Source: Clostridia bacterium
GTDB taxonomy: Bacteria; Bacillota; Clostridia; Lachnospirales; Lachnospiraceae
Assembly (NCBI GenBank): GCA_910574835.1
Contig: CAJTDE010000004.1
Location: 62,001-126,000 of the forward strand
Length of the DNA: 64,000 nt
Direction of reading: 5' to 3'
Both the position numbers and the translations under genes were made by a program. This document shows, piece after piece, positions 36,416-45,376 of the stretch (position 1 is the stretch's first letter; the number at the start of each line of letters is the position of its first letter). The notes under the pieces were generated by a model. It saw only the letters and a program-made list of their open reading frames with translations. It did no database searches and had not been told where the DNA came from.

Positions 36416-36684
36416 TGCCCATCAACCATGATCCTTTGCAAAAGGCATTTGAAACTATTAGGGACGTCGAAGTTCCATCTGAACAGCAGAAAGAAAAAAT
36501 GCTTCATATCGTGCTTGCCCAAGCCCACCAGAACGAAACTACTTTAAGAGAAAAAATTGGCAGGTTTGTTTCGCTATATCCGTGGAGGGTTGCATTTGGT
36601 ATTTCTTCTTTGCAGGCAGTAGCTTTTACTTTGATTTTCGGAACCCGTTACACCAATATATTTCTTAGTTTCTTTGGAGGTTAA
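36415..36684 (+). CDS. Probable anti-sigma factor (small, one membrane segment)
   Basis: An 89-residue protein with a soluble N-terminal half (MPINHDPLQKAFETIRDVEV...) and one hydrophobic segment (FGISSLQAVAFTLIFGTRY). It is co-translated with the ECF sigma gene (one-base overlap), and its size and layout fit a minimal membrane-bound anti-sigma factor. No zinc-binding motif is visible. The role is inferred. Confidence 0.55.
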   Translation: MPINHDPLQKAFETIRDVEVPSEQQKEKMLHIVLAQAHQNETTLREKIGRFVSLYPWRVAFGISSLQAVAFTLIFGTRYTNIFLSFFGG

Positions 36685-36691
36685 TAGAACT

Positions 36692-37252
36692 ATGTCGCTT
36701 TTTTTTGAAGCCCTCAACAGGCCGGGTAATGCTTATCATAAGCGATATAAAGGCATTGCATGGCTGCTTGTGGCTATAACGATACTGATGGTTACTGTAT
36801 TGGATTCGGTCTTGCGAAAGGCATCCGATACTAACTTCCAAATCGATGGCCCCCAACTCTTAAAAACTATTGTGTTGGGCGTTGCAAGCTATTTGCTCAT
36901 TTGTACGGTAATGTGGCTGGTTTGCAAATGCTTTGGCAGTAAAACCAACCTTCAATCTTATATCCAAACATGGGGAATTTCTTTTTTCCCCAATATCATC
37001 TGTTCAATCACAGTTGCCATTACAGAAGTATATTTCTATTTGTTTTGGAACAGTCCCCTATGGGGAATGCTATTGAGCATCATTTTTGTGGGTGTTTTGA
37101 TTTGGAAAATCATCCTCTATGTACTGTTTCTGCGGGAAGTTGCGGGGTTGGTAAAGGCAAGGTTCTTAGGTGCTTTTGTAATAATCACCATCGTGATTGC
37201 GGTTATGGCCGCTCTAAATGGTTATGTTGGATTGAAAACGCCTATTCTATAA
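36692..37252 (+). CDS. Five-segment membrane protein (possibly Yip1-like)
   Basis: A 186-residue polytopic protein with about five membrane helices (WLLVAITILMVTVLDSVL, then LGVASYLLICTVMWLVCKCF). Spacing and length resemble Yip1-type membrane proteins, but I see no diagnostic motif. GGAGG lies upstream of the ATG at 36692. It is the last gene of the ABC/ECF operon. Confidence 0.6.
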   Translation: MSLFFEALNRPGNAYHKRYKGIAWLLVAITILMVTVLDSVLRKASDTNFQIDGPQLLKTIVLGVASYLLICTVMWLVCKCFGSKTNLQSYIQTWGISFFPNIICSITVAITEVYFYLFWNSPLWGMLLSIIFVGVLIWKIILYVLFLREVAGLVKARFLGAFVIITIVIAVMAALNGYVGLKTPIL

Positions 37253-37726
37253 GAGATAAACTCTATATATGGATTGATTTGTTGAATGGCGGCAAAAGAA
37301 AAAAACCATCGTACAGCAGCCCTTTTGACACGTCCATACGACCAGCGGTGACTTTGAACAATCTGCCTACACTAAATGAGGGAGTAGACCGGGGTGTCTT
37401 TGGCACATTCATTGAGGCGGCCAAGAGTGGCGTCATTCGGATTGTTGTAATCCCTGTTCCATCTATCCTTGAAGCAATCCTCTTGGCAGTAGGAAGTTTG
37501 TATAACATTTGTAGGTTATGCTTGTGGTAAATCAATATAAAACATCTGCCTCCACAGCGGGGAAAGAAAAAAACCGCTGACGGGCAGAGGATTTCGCGCG
37601 CTTTCCTGCACAGCTGATTTCTTCGGCGGTTTTGAGTAATCAAGGCCGCCATTTCTTTTTGCTAAAAAGCAGACCTCCAGATGACCCTCAGCAATCAGCA
37701 GGGGCGGTATATAGGAGGATACCGCC

Positions 37727-37783
37727 ATGTCTGCAATATTCATTTGTAATAGCTATGACATATATCAATTAAAAAAAGCATAG
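37727..37783 (+). CDS. Possible 18-residue leader peptide
   Basis: A strong GGAGG site lies eight bases before an ATG that reads MSAIFICNSYDIYQLKKA and stops. There is no family evidence. A short translated leader in front of the sigma-like gene is possible, as is chance. Confidence 0.3.
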   Translation: MSAIFICNSYDIYQLKKA

Positions 37784-37862
37784 GCCCTCCTCCGGGATAT
37801 TATAGTTATCTATCAGTATTATCAATCCATATAAATCAGCATAATCATGGTGTTTTTTGTTG

Positions 37863-37891
37863 CGCCAGTTTCTCATTGCGAGAAGCTGGCG
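37863..37891 (+). terminator. Hairpin with T-rich tail upstream of the sigma-like gene
   Basis: CGCCAGTTTCTC and GAGAAGCTGGCG form a nearly perfect stem around ATTGC, followed by a T-rich tract. It can end transcription from upstream. Confidence 0.55.
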
Positions 37892-37999
37892 TTTCTTATT
37901 GTCGATTTTTAGGGAAACCTCCCGATGTGTACCGCTGCCGATCCCCGCCTCCATTCGATTCACCCGTCAACCACGCCTGAATCGAAATGGAGGAAAACT

Positions 38000-38470
38000 A
38001 TGGGCTTTCACTATGGATATGAGAAAAGGAAGTTTGATGCAGAATGGACCCGGCTGGAACAGGAATACCGCGCGGCCGGTATGGACGATAGGCAGATCGC
38101 AGCGATGAAGGAATATGACTGGTCCTGGTTTTGCAGCCAGCGGACCTATCAGAACCGCGTACAGGCTCTTCCCAGCGAACAGTGTGAGGACGAGAGCGAG
38201 CAGTCCTGCCTGTTCCGAAAATTTGAATCCCTGTCCTGCACCTGGGACACCGGCGATGTGGATTCCCGGCGGTTTGGCTGGCTGTCCTCCCTGGAGGATG
38301 AACTGCTGTACCGGCGGCTCTGCAAATTGCCGGAGGACGATCTGGAACTGCTGACCCTGCTCATTGTGGACGGATACCGGCAGGCCGATGTCGCAAGGCT
38401 GTGGAACTGTTCCCGGAGTGCAATCACACAGCGAATAAATAAAATCAAGATTTTTTTGAAAAAGGCTTAA
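38000..38470 (+). CDS. Sigma-70 region 4-like helix-turn-helix protein
   Basis: A 156-residue protein whose C-terminal ~40 residues form a sigma region 4-like helix-turn-helix (DGYRQADVARLWNCSRSAIT). The N-terminal part (MGFHYGYEKRKFDAEWTRLE) is helical and lacks region 2. Proteins of this kind lie near the integrase end of Tn1549-like ICEs and probably regulate excision or transfer. ATGGAGG precedes the ATG at 38000; an in-frame start 75 bases upstream lacks a ribosome site. Confidence 0.7.
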   Translation: MGFHYGYEKRKFDAEWTRLEQEYRAAGMDDRQIAAMKEYDWSWFCSQRTYQNRVQALPSEQCEDESEQSCLFRKFESLSCTWDTGDVDSRRFGWLSSLEDELLYRRLCKLPEDDLELLTLLIVDGYRQADVARLWNCSRSAITQRINKIKIFLKKA

Positions 38471-38971
38471 CAAATCGCCTTTCCCAATGCCTACACATTG
38501 AAGGGACAAGTCCTCTTGCCCCTCATTGCAGCTTGACAACTGAATATACGGCATAACAGGTACATAACCCGTATCGAAGCGGAAAAGGCGCGCCGCCAGG
38601 ACGGTTGCTTGCAGGAGGTGATGACAGACAGGCAATCCGAGCGATCTACGTCCAGCCTTAAACCCGGAGATGGCGTTCCGGGCGCGATGATGGTGCGGGG
38701 GCTTAAAGATACTTCCTCACGGCCCGCCAAAGACTTGGGGGGAACCCTGCGGCGCGCGAGAAAAACGGCGCTGCGGAGTTATGACAGCTCTGCCGGGAGC
38801 GGCCTGTTATGTCCCCATCGTCAGGGGGCGTGGCAAATATGACGAACCATCCAAACAGAATTGCAGCAGCCGTACCGGACGGTATCCAGCGGCAACCGCC
38901 GCCCTTATCTTTCGATACGGCTGCTTTTTAACCATAGAGTAAAAACAATTTTTGAACGGAGGTGCGTCTTT
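38471..38971 (+). ncRNA. Structured gene-free region before the integrases (ncRNA candidate)
   Basis: About 500 bases with no convincing gene but several hairpins: CCCGGA/TCCGGG (38663-38682), GCGGCGC with GCGCTGC near 38750-38777, and CCCC/GGGG near 38813-38828. The region ends in a terminator at 38866-38929. The GC-rich, hairpin-dense nature and the closing terminator suggest an untranslated RNA or long leader. I cannot assign it to a known RNA family. Confidence 0.35.
38866..38929 (+). terminator. Terminator closing the structured region
   Basis: GCAGCCGTA (38866) pairs with TACGGCTGC (38916) across a large internal structure and is followed by TTTTT. Confidence 0.55.
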
Positions 38972-39145
38972 ATGACCAAACAGACAACCCCGACAAGCTC
39001 CTACAAAGAGGTGCGGATCGGGAAAACCATTTATCGTGTCACCAGCTTTTTTTCGGGAGAAAAGGACCTGGGAAAGACGCTGGAACAGCTGGCAGTCAGA
39101 CGCGCCATGTCGGAAGCCATTCCAGCTGCCAGCGGTTCCAAATAA
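38972..39145 (+). CDS. TnpW-like small protein preceding the ICE integrases
   Basis: A 57-residue protein (MTKQTTPTSSYKEVRIGKTI, then YRVTSFFSGEKDLGKTLEQL). Its core, a short strand pair followed by FF-S-G and a helix, parallels the TnpW protein at 860, and the gene also neighbours serine recombinases. GGAGG lies upstream of the ATG at 38972. A role in recombination control is inferred. Confidence 0.65.
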   Translation: MTKQTTPTSSYKEVRIGKTIYRVTSFFSGEKDLGKTLEQLAVRRAMSEAIPAASGSK

Positions 39146-39280
39146 CAGAAAGCCTCGCGGCCTGCCGTATCATTGCGCGGCGGTGGATTCTCCGGTAAGA
39201 TATTCATGCAGGGTAAAACCTGCGGAGCCATTTTGCCGCACGAGGTATGGATTCTGAGATGGTCGGGAGGTAAAAGAAAG

Positions 39281-40945
39281 ATGATGGATACAACATACAA
39301 CGTGGGCATCTACTGCCGGTTAAGCAACGACGATGAACGTGACGGGGAATCGGTCAGCATTGAGAACCAGAAGCTGCTGCTTCAAAACTATGTCAGGCAG
39401 CGCGGCTGGAATGAGGTCGATGTCTATATCGACGACGGATACTCCGGCACGAACTTCAACCGCCCAGGCGTCAGGCGGTTAATCGAGGACGCAAAGGCAA
39501 AGCGGATCAATGTGATTCTGGTGAAGGACCTTTCCCGTTTTGGCCGCAACTACATCGAATTTGGGCAATATACGGATTACCTGTTCCCTTCCCTTGGCTG
39601 CCGGTTTATCGCACTGAACAACGGCATTGACACCATGAGCGACAACGGAAGCACCGATGTCATGTGCTTTTTGAACTTATTTAATGAATTTTACAGCCGG
39701 GACACCAGCAAGAAGGTCAAGGCGGTCAAAAGAGCCTGTGCCGAAAACGGAAAATTCATGGGAACCTACCCCGCCTATGGCTACCGGCGCGACCCGCTGG
39801 ATAAGCATCATCTGGTGATTGACGAGGAAACCGCGCCGGTTGTGAGCCGTATCTTTGAAATGCGGGCATCAGGCATGGGATTTCACGCTATCGCGGTGGC
39901 GCTCAATGAAGAAGGGATTCAGCCGCCCGGTGTGCTGTACTACCAGCGAAAGGGCCAGAGCGACCCCCGCAGGGTCAACCACAAATGGGCTGACCAGACG
40001 GTTAAAAACATGGTCCGCAACGAGGTCTACATCGGGAACATGGTACAGGGCAAAAGCGGCACACTCTCCTATAAATCCCGCAAGCTCGTCAATAAATCGG
40101 AGGACGAGTGGATTCGGGTGGAGGGGACCCACGAAGCTATTATTTCGCGGGAATTGTGGGACACCGTAGCCAGTATCGGCAAAAAGAAGGTGCGGAAAAG
40201 CGCCCCGTCCGATGGCTGCAAGAGCATCTTCACCGGCCTTGTGTACTGTGCCGACTGCGGTTTCAAAATGCGGAACCATATCGAAAAGTTCACCTATAAG
40301 GATGGCAGGCCGGGACGGTACAGCTCTTTCATCTGCGGCAACTACTCCCGCAGCGGAAGGGGCGCGTGTACCATCCACACCATCTATGAAACGGTGCTGA
40401 CCCAGCTGGTATTGGAGGACATCCGGGAAAAGGCCCGCTTTGCGGAATATGACCCGGACCGGCTGATGGGCGAGATTCTCCGGCTGAAGGAGAAGGAATC
40501 CCACACCCGGCTTTTCTCCTATGAGCAGGAATTAAAATCCTCCTTAGCCCGTATTTCCGATTTGGAGCGCCTGATGCAGAATCTCTACGAGGACAAATGC
40601 ACCGGCTCCATCCCCCAGACGGTATTTCAGACACTGATGCAGAAATACGAAGCGGAACGGGCAGAAAAGGCGGAGGCAGTCCCGGAACTGGAAAGGAAAG
40701 TCCGGGCGCACCTGGAAAACCAGGTGGATACCGACCGCTGGCTGGAAATTATCCGGCGCTATACCGAAATCTCGGAACTGGACGAAACCATTCTCTTTGA
40801 ACTGGTAGACCGGATCGAGGTTGGCGATACCCAGAAGGTCAACGGGCAGCGGATTTGTGAGGTCAAGGTGTACTACCGCTATGTCGGGAATGTGGACGGG
40901 GCGCTGGCACAGGAAAGGGGGCGGGATTATGGCGAAGCAATATAA
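39281..40945 (+). CDS. Large serine recombinase (ICE integrase 1)
   Basis: A 554-residue recombinase with the resolvase domain (VGIYCRLSNDDERDGESVSI; nucleophile Ser15), VKDLSRFGRNYIEFG helix, recombinase domain, zinc ribbon (YCADCGFKM ... CGNYSRSGRGAC) near residues 315-365, and a coiled coil. It should excise and integrate the ICE together with the next gene. ATG 39281 is preceded by GGGAGG. The 3' end overlaps the next recombinase by 17 bases. Confidence 0.9.
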   Translation: MMDTTYNVGIYCRLSNDDERDGESVSIENQKLLLQNYVRQRGWNEVDVYIDDGYSGTNFNRPGVRRLIEDAKAKRINVILVKDLSRFGRNYIEFGQYTDYLFPSLGCRFIALNNGIDTMSDNGSTDVMCFLNLFNEFYSRDTSKKVKAVKRACAENGKFMGTYPAYGYRRDPLDKHHLVIDEETAPVVSRIFEMRASGMGFHAIAVALNEEGIQPPGVLYYQRKGQSDPRRVNHKWADQTVKNMVRNEVYIGNMVQGKSGTLSYKSRKLVNKSEDEWIRVEGTHEAIISRELWDTVASIGKKKVRKSAPSDGCKSIFTGLVYCADCGFKMRNHIEKFTYKDGRPGRYSSFICGNYSRSGRGACTIHTIYETVLTQLVLEDIREKARFAEYDPDRLMGEILRLKEKESHTRLFSYEQELKSSLARISDLERLMQNLYEDKCTGSIPQTVFQTLMQKYEAERAEKAEAVPELERKVRAHLENQVDTDRWLEIIRRYTEISELDETILFELVDRIEVGDTQKVNGQRICEVKVYYRYVGNVDGALAQERGRDYGEAI

Positions 40946-42566
40946 AGTCGGTATCTATTGCCGCCTGAGTGTGGATGACGCCTCCAATTCCGCAAAAGCG
41001 AAGGGCTATATTCCCAGCGATGAATCGGTGAGCATTGAGAACCAATATGAAATCCTCTCCAAATTCGTCATGCTCAACGGCTGGATCGAGGTCAAGACCT
41101 ATCAGGACGATGGGTACAGCGGGGGCAACTTCCAGCGACCCGGATTTTTGGAAATGCTGGAGGACGCAAGGCATGGCCTGATTAACCTGATTCTGGTAAA
41201 GGACCTTTCCCGTTTAGGCAGGGATTTTGTGGAGGTGGGCCGTTATACGGACGTCATTTTCCCTTCCCTCGGATGCCGGTTCGTGTCGGTTCTGGACTGC
41301 CTGGACAGCGAGGGGGACAACACCGATATGCTGCACTTCCGCAGTCTGATGAATGACTACCATCTCAAGGACCTGTCCAGCAAGGTCAAGTCGGTGCTTC
41401 ATGCAAAGAAGAAAAGTGGCCAGTATCTTGCTGCCTACGCTCCCTACGGATACCGCAAGAGCGAGGAGGACAGACACAAACTGGTCATTGACGGGGAATC
41501 CGCCGCTGTTGTGCGGCAGATATTCCAGATGCGTCAGTCCGGCATGGCCTATGGGAAAATCGCTGCCGCCCTGAATGAGAAAGGGATTCTCCCTCCCCGC
41601 TGGTACTGGGCGGTCCATTACGGAAATGGCAGCTGCAAGTATTCCCGGCTGTGGGCTTACGCAACCGTCCGAAGCCTTCTGAACGATGATATTTATGTCG
41701 GTACGCTCACACAGAACTGCACCGGTTCCCGTTCCTATAAAGACAAGACCATGATAAGGAAACCGGAATCGGAATGGATTTCCCATGAGGGTGCGCACGA
41801 GGCAATTATCGGGCCGGAGCTGTGGGAGGCTGTCCAGAAAATCAATCAGGCGGCGAAACAGATTTCCGCTAACAATACGCCGCCCCAAGCATCTCTGTTT
41901 ACCGGAAAGCTGGTTTGTGCGGACTGCGGGCATCCTCTGGTTGCCGCCCGCGAAACACAGCGCCGGAAAAACGGAACTGTCAAGCACTATACTTCTTATT
42001 TTTGCTCCCGGTTTGCCACTACCGGACACAGCATCTGCTCCTGGCACCGGATTTTTGAGATCAGCTTGAAAAACTTGGTGCTGAGTGAAATCCGGGCGCA
42101 TGGCAAAGCGGTTGCAGCCGATGAAGCCGCTGTACTGGATAAGCTGAAACAGCACATCCAATCCGCAAGCGCCGCGCAACAAGAGGACTGCCGACAGGAA
42201 ATCAGCCGTTTGCGGCGGCGTTTGGAGGAGCTGGAACAGATCACCGCAAAACTTTATGAAGATAAGGTAAGCGGGGCAATCAGCGGCGATTCCTTCTCGG
42301 TTCTGATTCAAAAGAACGAGCAGGAACGCATCCAGAAATCGGAACGCCTGGACAGTCTGTTAGCCGGGGAACGAAAAGCCCAGCAGGACATCGCCAATAT
42401 CCACCAGTGGGCCGGAACCATCCGGCAGTATCTGGACTTGCAGGAACTGAACCGGGAAATCATTGAGGAACTGATTGACCGCATTGAAGTTGGAGAACGA
42501 ACCGTCATAGACGGTCAAAGACACCAGGACATTAAAATTTACTACCGCTTTGTTGGGCTGGTGTGA
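40929..42566 (+). CDS. Large serine recombinase (ICE integrase 2)
   Basis: A 545-residue recombinase with the same architecture as its upstream neighbour: VGIYCRLSVDD with nucleophile Ser14, LVKDLSRLGRDFVEVG, a zinc ribbon (CADCGHPLVAARETQ ... CSRFATTGHSICSW) and a C-terminal coiled coil. Both proteins have intact catalytic residues, so both may be active, perhaps as a required pair. It ends about 130 bases before the prophage recombinase that the ICE interrupts, so it marks the right end of the ICE. Confidence 0.9.
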   Translation: MAKQYKVGIYCRLSVDDASNSAKAKGYIPSDESVSIENQYEILSKFVMLNGWIEVKTYQDDGYSGGNFQRPGFLEMLEDARHGLINLILVKDLSRLGRDFVEVGRYTDVIFPSLGCRFVSVLDCLDSEGDNTDMLHFRSLMNDYHLKDLSSKVKSVLHAKKKSGQYLAAYAPYGYRKSEEDRHKLVIDGESAAVVRQIFQMRQSGMAYGKIAAALNEKGILPPRWYWAVHYGNGSCKYSRLWAYATVRSLLNDDIYVGTLTQNCTGSRSYKDKTMIRKPESEWISHEGAHEAIIGPELWEAVQKINQAAKQISANNTPPQASLFTGKLVCADCGHPLVAARETQRRKNGTVKHYTSYFCSRFATTGHSICSWHRIFEISLKNLVLSEIRAHGKAVAADEAAVLDKLKQHIQSASAAQQEDCRQEISRLRRRLEELEQITAKLYEDKVSGAISGDSFSVLIQKNEQERIQKSERLDSLLAGERKAQQDIANIHQWAGTIRQYLDLQELNREIIEELIDRIEVGERTVIDGQRHQDIKIYYRFVGLV

Positions 42567-42712
42567 TCGGGCAAAAAAAGCGCCTGACCGCATCAGCAGC
42601 CAGACGGAAACATTCTGTAACAGCAGCGATATTTGATTGTTGCACACTGATTTGTCGAATTGGAGAGAAATTAGCAGTTTACCCCTCCCCAATGACTCGT
42701 GTTCTTTACGAT
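42567..42712. mobile_element. Right end of the ICE and junction with the prophage (attR region)
   Basis: About 130 bases after integrase 2 the plus-strand sequence becomes, on the minus strand, a serine-recombinase coding sequence that stops matching after MPLKNIV. The break is therefore at about 42695-42706. The last nine residues plus stop of the truncated gene (TSHWGGVNC) come from the ICE end. The exact core dinucleotide cannot be fixed without the left end. Confidence 0.6.
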
Positions 42713-43174
42713 ATTCTTCAAAGGCATGGACAAGTCCGTCCCGCTCCGGAAAGAATCAAACCCGTCATTGACCGAAATAAACCGCACGTCCAGAAACGGG
42801 AACACCCGCTCAATATAATTGCCGGCCTCCACATAATTCCTCCCAAGCCTGGACAGATCCTTCACAATGACACAGTTGATCTTCCCGTCCCGGATATCCC
42901 CCATCATACGCTCGAAGCCCGGACGCTCAAACGTGGTCCCCGTAAAAGAAGCGTCCGAATACGTCTCCTGCACCACGATATCCTCCGCACCCTCCACAAA
43001 GATCCTCATAAGCTCCATCTGCGTCTCAATAGTCCCCCGCTCCCGGTTCACCCCGGACTCATAAGAAAGCCTCGCATACAGCCCTGCCCGGAACAGCACA
43101 GCCTTCTCCGCTTTCCCGGCCGCCCCGTTCACAGGCACAGCCCCATTCAGTCTCTTCCTGCTCTTCCTTGCCAT
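42671..43174 (-). pseudogene. Prophage serine recombinase 2, cut off by ICE insertion
   Basis: A 167-residue frame with a complete resolvase domain (AGLYARLSYES, Ser37; IVKDLSRLGRNYVEAGNYIE) that ends abruptly after MPLKNIV, where homologues continue with the recombinase domain for another ~350 residues. The final nine codons are foreign. It starts one base after the stop of the full-length recombinase upstream, so the phage carried a tandem pair. The missing part should lie on the far side of the ICE, left of the window. Confidence 0.8.
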
Positions 43175-43175
43175 A

Positions 43176-44855
43176 TCAGACCGCCTCCCTTCCGGTGGCC
43201 ATTCCCTCCAGGCCTGGACACTCCCTGCCTTTCAGATATTCCAACGCCTGACGGTACTGGTCCGCAAAATCGAACACAACCTCAATATTCTCCCTGTCAT
43301 ACACCCGTACTTCCGAAATCAGCGCCACCACCACATTCCTGGTCAGCTCCCCGATATCCTTATACTCCTTAAAATAAGAGATCCACCGGTACTTGTCCTC
43401 TTCCCCTTCCAAGACAGCTCTGATCTCTCTTTCCGCCTTCCCGGCCGCCTCCTGCGCCTCCTTCCCCCTGGCCTCATACGCGGCATGGAGCTCCACATAA
43501 TCCTCCTTCGTGATTACCCCATCCTTCATATCCTCATAAAGCATCAGGCGCAGCTCCCGGCATCTCTCCGCTTCTCCCGACAGCTTCTCCCGCCGTTCCT
43601 CCAGCTTCCGTACATCCAAGTTCCTAAGCGGCACTGTCCCCGCATAATCCAGAACCCTCTCCAAGTCCAGGACACACCCGATCTGCCTCTTCAACAGGAC
43701 AAACACCGCATCTTCCAGCGCCTGCACCGGAATCCGGTGGGGACTGCAATTCCCGCCCGCCTTATGCCCGGAGCAGATATAATAACAATACCTCTTCCCA
43801 TTCACCGAAGACACCTTCCGCACCATCGGGGCCCCGCAGTCCCCGCAAACGGCAACTCCTGACAGCAGGTACACGCTCTCCCTGTCCGGCGCCGTCCTCG
43901 TATCCATCCCCAGCAGTTTCTGGACAACCGCAAAATCCCTCTCGCTGACCACCGGCTCATGGTTCTTCTCAACCCTCACCCAGTCCTCTTTGTCCTTCCG
44001 TATAGATTTCTTCACCTTATGGTTCGGCGTGGACTGCCGCCCCTGCACTAGATTCCCGATATAGACCTCATTTTCCAGGATACGCCTCACCGCCACCGGG
44101 CTCCACCCGGATGCCGCCTTCGCCCTAAACACCGTCCGGAAATTGATTCCCATGCTGTTCTTATACTCCATCGGAGAAAGAATGCCGTCCCTGTTCAGCT
44201 TTCCGGCAATGGCATCCTGGCTCATGCCGTGCAGCTTCATACGGAAAATATCCTGCACCACCCCCGCCGCATAAGTATCAACCATAAGCCTGTGATGGTC
44301 CTCCCCGTCCTTCTGATAGCCATAAGGCGCAAAAGCGCCGATAAACTCCCCGTTCTTCCGCTTCACTTCCAGATGGCTCCGAATCTTCACCGAAATATCC
44401 CGACAGTAAGCGTCATTGATCAAGTTCTTAAAAGGAACCAGGATCTCGTCACCCTGGTCGTCCCCTTTCAAACTGTCGTAATGGTCATTCACCGCAATAA
44501 AGCGCACTCCCATAGCCGGAAACAGCCGCTCAATATATCTGCCGGAATCAATATACTCCCGCCCGAACCTGGACAGATCCTTGACCACTACGCAGTCCAC
44601 AACGCCCTTCTTGATATCCTCCATCATCAGCTTGAAAGAAGGCCGCTCAAAACTGGAACCGCTGTACCCGTCGTCCACCCGTTCCGACACCACCACAATA
44701 TCCTTTTTGTCTTTCAGGAAATCTCTGATTAACTCTCTCTGATTAGAAATGCTGTTGCTCTCCGCCTTAGACGCGCCCGCAACATCGCCATCCTCCTTTG
44801 ATAACCGGACATAGATGGCGGCATGATAGATCTTCTTGAATTGTTTGTTTTTCAT
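43176..44855 (-). CDS. Prophage large serine recombinase 1
   Basis: A 559-residue recombinase: resolvase domain with AAIYVRLSKEDGD (Ser19) and VKDLSRFGREYIDSG, recombinase domain, zinc ribbon (CGDCGAPMV ... CSGHKAGGNCSPH) near residues 330-375, and a coiled coil. It probably served prophage integration and excision with the second, now truncated, recombinase. It is separated from the upstream DUF6870 gene by a terminator, so it has its own promoter or is read at low level from the late operon. Confidence 0.9.
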   Translation of the reverse strand: MKNKQFKKIYHAAIYVRLSKEDGDVAGASKAESNSISNQRELIRDFLKDKKDIVVVSERVDDGYSGSSFERPSFKLMMEDIKKGVVDCVVVKDLSRFGREYIDSGRYIERLFPAMGVRFIAVNDHYDSLKGDDQGDEILVPFKNLINDAYCRDISVKIRSHLEVKRKNGEFIGAFAPYGYQKDGEDHHRLMVDTYAAGVVQDIFRMKLHGMSQDAIAGKLNRDGILSPMEYKNSMGINFRTVFRAKAASGWSPVAVRRILENEVYIGNLVQGRQSTPNHKVKKSIRKDKEDWVRVEKNHEPVVSERDFAVVQKLLGMDTRTAPDRESVYLLSGVAVCGDCGAPMVRKVSSVNGKRYCYYICSGHKAGGNCSPHRIPVQALEDAVFVLLKRQIGCVLDLERVLDYAGTVPLRNLDVRKLEERREKLSGEAERCRELRLMLYEDMKDGVITKEDYVELHAAYEARGKEAQEAAGKAEREIRAVLEGEEDKYRWISYFKEYKDIGELTRNVVVALISEVRVYDRENIEVVFDFADQYRQALEYLKGRECPGLEGMATGREAV

Positions 44856-44900
44856 GTGCTCCCGCTCCTTTCGTTTTCTGCCAGAATCACCTGCAAAATC

Positions 44901-44952
44901 AAAAAGGCGGATGCACTAACTTGTCCCTAAGACAATCATAGCGCCTCCGCCT
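44901..44952 (-). terminator. Terminator between DUF6870 and recombinase 1
   Basis: AGGCGGA (44905) pairs with TCCGCCT (44946); on the minus strand the hairpin is followed by TTTTT. It would end the late phage transcript. Confidence 0.6.
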
Positions 44953-44971
44953 AAAAAAATCCACTGTTATT

Positions 44972-45250
44972 TTAAACATTCCGCAGCATATTTTCAAAAG
45001 CCTCTTCAAAAGAGGCCCCGTCCTCCGCAAACCGTACCTTCACCTTCATATCCCCCACACGCACCGCATAAGGATTCCCCACCGCCTCCAGATAAGCCCT
45101 CTTCCGTTCCTCCAGCGGCAGGCTCCGGTCAATCTCCACCTCCCGGATATCCACAAGCCCCTCCTTCTCCACAGTCCTCACATCCACGTCTTTCAGCGCG
45201 TCCAGCTCCATCACCGTCATAACCAATTCCCTTACCTTTCCAAAATTCAT
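44972..45250 (-). CDS. DUF6870-family protein
   Basis: A 92-residue protein (MNFGKVRELVMTVMELDALK, then KEGLVDIREVEIDRSLPLEE and GNPYAVRVGDMKVKVRFAED) matching the DUF6870 pattern, a family common beside recombinases on Clostridia phages and ICEs. Function unknown. No strong ribosome site precedes this ATG; a start at MTVMELD, ten residues later, has a better upstream purine run. Confidence 0.65.
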   Translation of the reverse strand: MNFGKVRELVMTVMELDALKDVDVRTVEKEGLVDIREVEIDRSLPLEERKRAYLEAVGNPYAVRVGDMKVKVRFAEDGASFEEAFENMLRNV

Positions 45251-45376
45251 ACCAACGGCATGGTATGTACCGCCGGGGAATCCCCCGGCCGACGCGCTGC
45301 TCAGACCCCAACAGCCCTCCGGCAGCATATAGCAAGACAAAAAAATAAGGCATCCCTGCCCTCAACAAAAACGCCC

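Larger units (their letters stand above)
37253..37999. other. Gene-poor stretch between the ABC/ECF operon and the sigma-like gene
   Basis: About 750 bases hold no clear gene of normal size. Open frames exist on both strands across 37263-37650 but look like decayed or chance frames. It holds a short 18-codon frame (37727-37783) and a hairpin at 37863-37891. AT content is higher than in the flanking ICE genes. Confidence 0.5.

Noticed and set aside
37263-37652. 129-residue minus-strand frame and overlapping plus-strand frame
   Set aside because: No ribosome site, no family I recognise, and open on both strands; kept only as part of the gene-poor stretch.
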